DNA of 9,751 bases, taken from positions 1-9,751 of the forward strand of contig JAGGYX010000198.1 in the NCBI GenBank assembly GCA_021162305.1, written 5' to 3'. Below the pieces are notes generated by a model. It was not told the origin of the DNA. It saw only the letters and a list, made by a program, of their open reading frames with translations, and made no database searches. Position numbers and translations under genes: made by a program. The stretch's first letter is position 1. Each line of letters starts with the position of its first letter. Positions 6,041 through 9,751 of this stretch are shown in pieces. The DNA comes from Thermoplasmata archaeon (GTDB lineage Archaea > Thermoplasmatota > E2 > UBA202 > JdFR-43).

Positions 6041-7144
6041 TTATTTATATCTTAAAAAGCCCGCAACTCCTCCAAGTTTATCAAGAATTTCATCATCTAT
6101 GAATTCTATATGGGTGTCCATTCTCTCAGCAAGTTCAACAATTTCTTCTATTACATCAACACTCGTTGTTTTACTTCCACAATATGGGCATGTCTCAATG
6201 CTTCCAGCATCAAAAATCTGGCATTTCTCGCATTTCCATCCTTTTATTGCTAAGCCATCTTTAATCAAAACCATTTCCATTTGTCCATTTTTTATTGCTT
6301 TAATGGATTCCTCTATTCCACTGACAGCAAGTCCGTTTTTTAAAATTTCATCTACCAAGCTTTGAAGAATATATTTTTTCTCAATCATCTTTTCATCTTC
6401 TATTGCTTCTTCAGATTGAGAAATAACATCTCCCCCAAATTTTGCATCAAGTGTTGATATTATTTTTTCTTTAACATTTTTTGAAAGATAATCAAGAAGC
6501 CATTTTTTTGCTTCTCCAGGTCCAGCCAAAACAATATATCTAACATCCAATTTCTCCATATCTTCAGCCACTTTTTTCAAAAAATGTTTTATCTCCCCTT
6601 TTCTTATTCTCTGAAATCTTGCCTGTGACCACCCTCCTTTTTTATGCCTGTTAAGCACATGCTCGGCAATCCTCTTTTCGTAACCTATTTTTCCTCCAGA
6701 AATTTCATATATTCGTGCTCTGTTGCTGTTTAGCATAACAAGACCATATTCATCATAAAAATCAAGTAATTCTGCAATTGGCTTTATATAAGGTGAAGAG
6801 TCTACAACGAGTAAATTTTTTAGAGGTATATCAAGTTTATAATCTATAAATACGTTTTTAAGATAGGATGCAAATATAATCAATCCCTTTTGACCGCTTT
6901 CCATTCCTTCCTTTATATAATCATTTATCCAGTCCATTGTTTTTTCAAAATTTTCCCTCACCAATCCATCCTTTAGCACCGATTTACATGCTTTCGCTCT
7001 TTCTTCAATAAATTTTTTATCAAGTTTCTCAACATTTAGATATATGCTAATAAATGTATCTCTATTTTCTTCATCATACATGCTTGCAAGCTCTCGCATA
7101 TCTATTTTGTATAAACTATCCAGCATATTATTAGAATAAAACAC
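6041..7144 (-). CDS. eRF1/Vms1-like (VLRF1/baeRF-type) release-factor homologue with GGW loop and zinc ribbon
   Basis: The 367-aa protein has the three-part plan of archaeal and eukaryotic class-I release factors. It has an N-terminal domain (about 8-115) and a central domain with the loop HKKGGWSQARFQRIRKGEIKHF, G170-G171-W172-S173-Q174. The C-terminal L7Ae-like domain has a zinc ribbon CEKC (305-308) and CPYC (319-322). In true release factors the loop is GGQ and the glutamine triggers peptidyl-tRNA hydrolysis. Here the Gln is replaced by Trp, while a Gln two positions later (Q174) recalls Vms1/ANKZF1 and the bacterial eRF1-like group. I see no NIKS-type stop-codon motif, so codon-specific termination is unlikely; release of chains from stalled or split ribosomes is the better inference. 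The GTG start at 7144 is 8 bases after the helicase stop; ATG at 7126 is an alternative. No ribosome-binding site decides between them. Confidence 0.82.
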   Translation of the reverse strand: MFYSNNMLDSLYKIDMRELASMYDEENRDTFISIYLNVEKLDKKFIEERAKACKSVLKDGLVRENFEKTMDWINDYIKEGMESGQKGLIIFASYLKNVFIDYKLDIPLKNLLVVDSSPYIKPIAELLDFYDEYGLVMLNSNRARIYEISGGKIGYEKRIAEHVLNRHKKGGWSQARFQRIRKGEIKHFLKKVAEDMEKLDVRYIVLAGPGEAKKWLLDYLSKNVKEKIISTLDAKFGGDVISQSEEAIEDEKMIEKKYILQSLVDEILKNGLAVSGIEESIKAIKNGQMEMVLIKDGLAIKGWKCEKCQIFDAGSIETCPYCGSKTTSVDVIEEIVELAERMDTHIEFIDDEILDKLGGVAGFLRYK

Positions 7145-7152
7145 TATTTATT

Positions 7153-8238
7153 TTATTTTGCATGCCATTTTTTAATCTGAATATCATATCTTCTTATTAT
7201 TCTTCTCAGAGCAGCATGGTCATGCTTGGCAAGAATTGTTATTGCCTTTCCAGCTTTACCCGCTCTTGCGGTCCTGCCTATTCTATGGATATAATCATCT
7301 GTATTTTTAGGCACATCATAGTTTAAAACATGCGTTATGTCTTTCACATCAAGTCCTCGAGATGCAACATCAGTGGCAATGAGAACTTTTATTTTTCCCT
7401 TTCGAAAAGAATTCATTATGCTATCTCTTCTGGCTTGGGTATGCCCGCCGTGAATGGAAGCCGCCCGCAGCCCCATTGAATTGAGTTTTTTTGCCACTCT
7501 GTCTGTTTTCACTCTTGTATTTGTAAAAATGAGACATTTTTCTGGCTCTTCTTTTTTTAGCAAATCTGCAATTTTATTTATTTTATTTTCTTCTTCGCTT
7601 TCAAGATAATATTGATTGAGCAATTTGGGATCAACCATTCTCTTTGTTAAAATTATTTCTGCGTTTTTCATGTAACGAGCAGCCAATCCTTTTATCTCAG
7701 GCGGAATTGTTGCAGAGAAAAGCATTGTTTGTCTTTCCTTAGGCATTTTTTTAATTATTCTTTCAACATCATCAATGAAACCCATGTCCAGCATTCTGTC
7801 TGCTTCATCTATGACAAGCATTTTAACCAGAGATAAGTTAATGGTTCCTCTCCTTATATGGTCAAGCATTCTTCCAGGTGTGGCAACAACAATGGCTGCA
7901 TAACGAAGCATCTTTATTTGCGGAACAATAGGCACACCACCATGTATGTTTGCTATGTTGCATTCACAAATTTTTTTGATTTCATTTTCAATCTGATTTG
8001 CAAGCTCTCTTGTGGGAGTTAATATTACTGCTTCTATTCCATTTCCATTGATATTTTCAACTATTGGAATTGAAAAAGCAAGCGTTTTCCCAGAACCTGT
8101 TTCAGATTGAGCAATAATGTCTTTTCCAGTTCTTATCAAAGGGATGGAGAGCCTTTGTATCTCTGTTGCATCTTTTATATTTTCCTTCTCAAGAATATTT
8201 ATAATATCCATACCCACATTCATTTCTCTAAATTCCAT
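7153..8238 (-). CDS. DEAD-box RNA helicase, minimal core
   Basis: An ATP-dependent helicase that remodels RNA or ribonucleoprotein in the cytoplasm. From the ATG at 8238 it is 361 aa and carries the set in order. Seen are the Q motif (Q28 in ATEIQ), motif I AQSETGSGKT (43-52), Ia PTRELA (75-80), TPGR (120-123), II DEAD (144-147), III SAT (175-177), V ATDVASRGLD (288-297), and VI HRIGRTAR (318-325). It ends soon after motif VI with no C-terminal extension or RNA-binding add-on. I chose ATG 8238 over the in-frame TTG 8250 and GTG 8247 because a GGTG partial Shine-Dalgarno lies 5 bases upstream and the Q-motif phenylalanine follows at once. A TATA box and a leader hairpin precede it. It heads an operon with the eRF1-like protein, suggesting work on ribosomes or messenger RNA. 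Confidence 0.95.
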   Translation of the reverse strand: MEFREMNVGMDIINILEKENIKDATEIQRLSIPLIRTGKDIIAQSETGSGKTLAFSIPIVENINGNGIEAVILTPTRELANQIENEIKKICECNIANIHGGVPIVPQIKMLRYAAIVVATPGRMLDHIRRGTINLSLVKMLVIDEADRMLDMGFIDDVERIIKKMPKERQTMLFSATIPPEIKGLAARYMKNAEIILTKRMVDPKLLNQYYLESEEENKINKIADLLKKEEPEKCLIFTNTRVKTDRVAKKLNSMGLRAASIHGGHTQARRDSIMNSFRKGKIKVLIATDVASRGLDVKDITHVLNYDVPKNTDDYIHRIGRTARAGKAGKAITILAKHDHAALRRIIRRYDIQIKKWHAK

Positions 8239-8259
8239 TTTTAACACCAAGAAAAGAAA

Positions 8260-8279
8260 CCTTTTCTTACATGAAAAGG
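8260..8279 (-). promoter_or_regulatory. Perfect inverted repeat in the leader of the helicase gene
   Basis: CCTTTTC (8260-8266) and GAAAAGG (8273-8279) form a perfect 7-base-pair stem with a 6-base loop. It lies between the TATA box and the ATG, covering the predicted transcription start near 8266. It may be an operator overlapping the start site or a hairpin at the 5' end of the messenger. Helicase leaders are known places of autoregulation or cold response, but nothing here proves that. Confidence 0.45.
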
Positions 8280-8285
8280 AAAGGT

Positions 8286-8297
8286 AGTATATAAATG
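8286..8297 (-). promoter_or_regulatory. TATA box of the helicase / eRF1-like operon
   Basis: On the minus strand the sequence reads CATTTATATACT, a strong archaeal TATA box. Its centre is about 53 bases upstream of the ATG at 8238, so transcription should begin near 8266 and give a leader of about 28 bases. Confidence 0.65.
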
Positions 8298-8376
8298 ATG
8301 GCTATTTTCAATAACTTTGGGAGGAAAAGTTTGACCCCTTTTATAATAAGAAAGAGGACGCTTTTAATAAAGCTAA

Positions 8377-8392
8377 AACAAGTTTTCTTGTT
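8377..8392. terminator. Hairpin, possible 3'-end signal for minus-strand tRNA transcription
   Basis: AACAAG (8377-8382) and CTTGTT (8387-8392) form a perfect 6-base-pair stem with a TTTT loop; outer bases (8371-8398) can pair further with bulges. Read on the minus strand it is followed by TTTAGCTTTATT. It sits about 65 bases beyond the 3' end of the tRNA-Leu fragment, so it could have ended transcription of the original tRNA-Leu gene. Low certainty. Confidence 0.3.
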
Positions 8393-8423
8393 GTTAAGCC
8401 TTTTAGTTTCGATAATCTATAGC

Positions 8424-8432
8424 CATTTAAAC
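8424..8432 (+). promoter_or_regulatory. Candidate TATA box for the integrase reading frame
   Basis: CATTTAAAC has its centre about 26 bases before the GTG at 8455, which would give a leaderless transcript beginning at the tRNA-derived start codon. If the junction is correctly read, this is chromosomal sequence, not element sequence. A second TATA-like stretch, CTTTTATAATA, lies at 8338-8348. Neither is strong evidence alone. Confidence 0.3.
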
Positions 8433-8454
8433 AGTTACAGAATTAATAAACATA

Positions 8455-9333
8455 GTGCAGGGGGCGAGATTTGAACTCGCGAACCCCTACGGGACAGGCC
8501 CCTCAAGCCATTACAAAATATCTAAAGAAATCTTAGAAAAATATATTTCATTAAGAGAAATAGAAGGGAAAAGCAAGACATGGATCAAAAGAATAGAGAG
8601 ATGGCTTACAGAATATCTTAATTATGTTAGATGGGATATTGATGAAAAAAGAACCATTAACTTTCTTAAATTAAAGAAAAAGAAGTACCACATTGAAACT
8701 TACCGAAAGATGACCTTTCAGATAAGGAAATTCCTCTGCTATTTAAATATTCCATGGGCTAATGATATCAAACTTCCTCCAGAACCAGACTATACACCAA
8801 AGAGAATAACCAGAGAAGCTATAAGAAAAGCCATTGAATATTTTAGAAATCATCGCTATTTTCCCCAGATAAAAGCCTTAATTTTATTAGGAGCTTCTTC
8901 GGGTTTAAGAGCAGAAGAGATATATCAGTTAGAACCAAGAAATATAGATTTAGAGAAGAGGATGGTTTATGTTATTCATGATCCAGAAAATGGCAAGACA
9001 ACAAAAACAGGTAAAAGCAGAATAACCTTCTTTAATGAAGAAGCTCAAGAGGCAATGAAAGAATATTTCCAATTCTTTGATAGAAGTGGCTTAAAGAAAT
9101 TATTTGGCAAGACCCACTTAGAAGAATTATTTAAAGATGCTCCAATAAGAGTAAAGGATCTAAGAAAATTCTTTAGCCAAGAATGGGAGTGTTTAAATGG
9201 AAGCTATGCAGTCAAAGAACTGCTTTTAGGTCATAGCACAAAGGGAAAAGTGGATTTACAGCATTACACCTATTTATCCCCAGAAGATTTAAAGAAAATA
9301 TATGATAAAGTAGGCATCAAAATACTAAATTAA
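8455..9333 (+). CDS. int: Archaeal SSV-type tyrosine recombinase (integrase), probably the int(C) part of a split gene
   Basis: Residues 1-18 (MQGARFELANPYGTGPSS) are antisense tRNA-Leu sequence, so the gene runs through the attachment site. Residues 22-106 form a helical core-binding domain (ILEKYISLREIEGKSKTWIK, YRKMTFQIRKFLCYL). The catalytic domain (about 117-290) has R152 (SSGLRAEE), a beta-hairpin lysine (K184 or K187), K234-D-L-R237 in place of HxxR, H260 (LLGHS) and the nucleophile Y271 (HYTYLS). KxxR is the form known in SSV1-type archaeal integrases. At 292 aa it is about 40 shorter than SSV1 integrase, as expected if a short N-terminal part, int(N), lies at the other end of the element. 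The start is GTG at the tRNA discriminator position. Catalytic residues are intact, with no frameshift. Whether int(C) alone is made or active is unknown. Confidence 0.88.
   Translation: MQGARFELANPYGTGPSSHYKISKEILEKYISLREIEGKSKTWIKRIERWLTEYLNYVRWDIDEKRTINFLKLKKKKYHIETYRKMTFQIRKFLCYLNIPWANDIKLPPEPDYTPKRITREAIRKAIEYFRNHRYFPQIKALILLGASSGLRAEEIYQLEPRNIDLEKRMVYVIHDPENGKTTKTGKSRITFFNEEAQEAMKEYFQFFDRSGLKKLFGKTHLEELFKDAPIRVKDLRKFFSQEWECLNGSYAVKELLLGHSTKGKVDLQHYTYLSPEDLKKIYDKVGIKILN
8456..8509 (-). other. Attachment-site core: 3' fragment of tRNA-Leu (GAG) at an integration junction
   Basis: Read on the minus strand, bases 8509 to 8456 give a tRNA from position 29 onward. Visible are the end of the anticodon stem GGC, the 7-base loop TTGAGGG with anticodon GAG at 34-36, stem GCCTG, and variable arm TCCCGTAGGGGTTC. 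Then come T-arm GCGAG-TTCAAAT-CTCGC (perfect 5-bp stem), acceptor strand CCCCTGC and discriminator A. The long variable arm with CCC/GGG and the anticodon indicate leucine. Sequence beyond 8509 no longer pairs as an anticodon stem, so the 5' half is missing and this is not a functional gene. Such fragments are the duplicated half of a tRNA left by a tRNA-targeting integrase. The integrase gene reads through it. By geometry the chromosome lies left of it and the element right. Confidence 0.85.
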
Positions 9334-9363
9334 AGGAAATATATGCCTAATATATCCAAATAG

Positions 9364-9385
9364 AAGGCAAAATGCCTTTATTTTT
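9364..9385 (+). terminator. Terminator-like hairpin after the integrase gene
   Basis: AAGGCA (9364-9369), loop AAA, TGCCTT (9373-9378), then TATTTTT. A 6-base-pair stem followed by a T-run 30 bases after the integrase stop is the pattern of a transcription end; in archaea the T-run itself is the main signal. Confidence 0.5.
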
Positions 9386-9417
9386 AAAATGTAAAGTCAT
9401 AAAAGCCTTTAAATGAA

Positions 9418-9447
9418 TGAGATTCGCTCGCCCTTCGGGCTCGCTCA
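9418..9447. repeat. GC-rich repeat island in the element's intergenic spacer
   Basis: In an otherwise AT-rich spacer this stretch is strongly GC-rich. It contains a short hairpin GCCC-TTC-GGGC (9430-9440) flanked by a direct repeat TCGCTC (9424-9429 and 9441-9446). It could be a dispersed repeat copy, a protein-binding site or part of a small RNA. I cannot decide among them from one copy. Confidence 0.35.
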
Positions 9448-9516
9448 ACAACAAATGAGTGAAAAGAATATAGTCTATTAGATTCTCGAGGTTGCACAAG
9501 CAAAAGCTAACAGCTA

Positions 9517-9529
9517 TCGAATGATTCGA
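9517..9529. promoter_or_regulatory. Perfect 6-bp inverted repeat TCGAAT-G-ATTCGA
   Basis: A palindrome with a single central base, about 60 bases upstream of the last gene in the window. The form suits a dimeric DNA-binding protein, and the position upstream of a TATA-like element suits a regulator site. It could also be chance. Confidence 0.3.
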
Positions 9530-9550
9530 ACGGAAGATACTTATGTAAAG

Positions 9551-9577
9551 TAAAATATTAATATTGTCGATAATATT
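9551..9577 (+). promoter_or_regulatory. TATA-like element and inverted repeat before the element gene at 9588
   Basis: TAAAATATTAATATT (9551-9565) is TATA-like and lies about 30 bases before the ATG at 9588. Overlapping its downstream edge, AATATT (9560-9565), GTCGAT, AATATT (9572-9577) forms an inverted repeat with a 6-base spacer. This arrangement would let a repressor block the transcription start. No Shine-Dalgarno sequence precedes the ATG, fitting a short or absent leader. Confidence 0.4.
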
Positions 9578-9587
9578 GTTTTCTGGC

Positions 9588-9751
9588 ATGAACGAGCTTG
9601 AATTAAAGAGAAAAATAGAAGTTATATTTTTCGATGAAAAAGATAAGGCTGGTAAAGGGATTGACGATAAGAAAATTTTTGAAGACAAAGGCAAAGAGAT
9701 TTTTCATGGTTACATCGACAATATACTAAAGCCACAATACATGCGTATAGG
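9588..9751 (+). CDS. Unknown protein, N-terminal part, runs off the window
   Basis: An open frame of 54 codons begins at ATG 9588 and reaches the right edge without a stop. The visible protein is very polar and charged (MNELELKRKIEVIFFDEKDK, then a Lys/Asp-rich stretch and KEIFHGYIDNILKP), with no signal peptide or membrane segment. I do not recognise the family. Codon use (many AAA, GAA and ATA) matches the integrase. It is the first gene after the integrase inside the presumed element and has its own promoter-like region. It may be an element-specific protein. The competing minus-strand frame across 9347-9694 looks like a shadow: its protein is low-complexity and it covers the hairpins. Confidence 0.55.
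   Translation, partial: MNELELKRKIEVIFFDEKDKAGKGIDDKKIFEDKGKEIFHGYIDNILKPQYMRI

Noticed and set aside
8290..8330. Possible C/D box RNA because of ATGATGG near 8295
   Set aside because: No D box (CTGA) or inner box pair at the right distance, and the motif overlaps the helicase TATA box.
9484..9545. Possible tRNA because of TTCGAAC resembling a T-loop at 9525-9531
   Set aside because: The flanking bases do not form a T-stem, and no acceptor or anticodon arm can be drawn.
9347..9694. Minus-strand open frame of 115 codons opposite the element spacer
   Set aside because: Its protein is Ser/Ile/Leu-rich low complexity, it runs through the hairpins and repeat island, and it opposes the better-supported plus-strand gene at 9588.
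1..9751. CRISPR array, rRNA or complete insertion sequence
   Set aside because: No regularly spaced repeats, no rRNA-like conserved blocks and no transposase frame were seen on either strand.

Overview
The window looks like chromosomal DNA of a low-GC (about one third G+C) archaeon, with the left end of an integrated mobile element at its right edge. The archaeal assignment rests on four things: an archaeal-type radical SAM/HhH protein tail, a DUF357 domain, a CDP-alcohol phosphatidyltransferase of the archaeal lipid type, and TATA boxes about 25 bases upstream of apparently leaderless starts. A tRNA-Leu fragment with an archaeal-style variable arm agrees. A Thermoplasmata-like euryarchaeote is my guess, but the sequence alone does not fix the lineage.

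Layout. 2-370 (+) is the C-terminal end of a COG1031-type radical SAM protein that begins outside the window. 371-540 holds a long near-perfect hairpin and a TATA box, followed by an unrecognised 156-aa protein with a PD-(D/E)XK nuclease signature (541-1011, +). A minus-strand cluster then runs from 4127 down to 1014: gamma-carbonic-anhydrase-like protein, HflX GTPase, a DUF357 domain fused to a HypB/UreG-like GTPase, and a short TraB-family protein. The last three genes overlap end to end. Divergent from it, sharing a 55-base promoter gap, is a plus-strand pair: a membrane CDP-alcohol phosphatidyltransferase with an eroded motif, and thymidylate kinase. A second minus-strand operon (8238 to 5333) carries a DEAD-box RNA helicase, an eRF1/Vms1-like release-factor homologue with GGW instead of GGQ, and a UPF0173 metal-dependent hydrolase. 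The helicase has a clear TATA box and a hairpin in its leader.

Right edge. At 8456-8509 lies the 3' part of a tRNA-Leu gene (minus strand, anticodon GAG) without its 5' half. A tyrosine recombinase gene (8455-9333, +) reads in frame straight through it, so its first 18 residues are antisense tRNA sequence. This is what one junction of an SSV-type integration looks like: chromosome to the left, element to the right, intact tRNA-Leu expected beyond the window. The integrase has a terminator-like hairpin. It is followed by a repeat-rich spacer and the start of an unknown element gene (9588 to the edge) behind an operator-like inverted repeat.

Theme. HflX, the DEAD-box helicase and the eRF1/Vms1-like protein fit ribosome recycling or nascent-chain rescue; this is inferred from families and proximity. 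I see no CRISPR array, rRNA, or complete tRNA.
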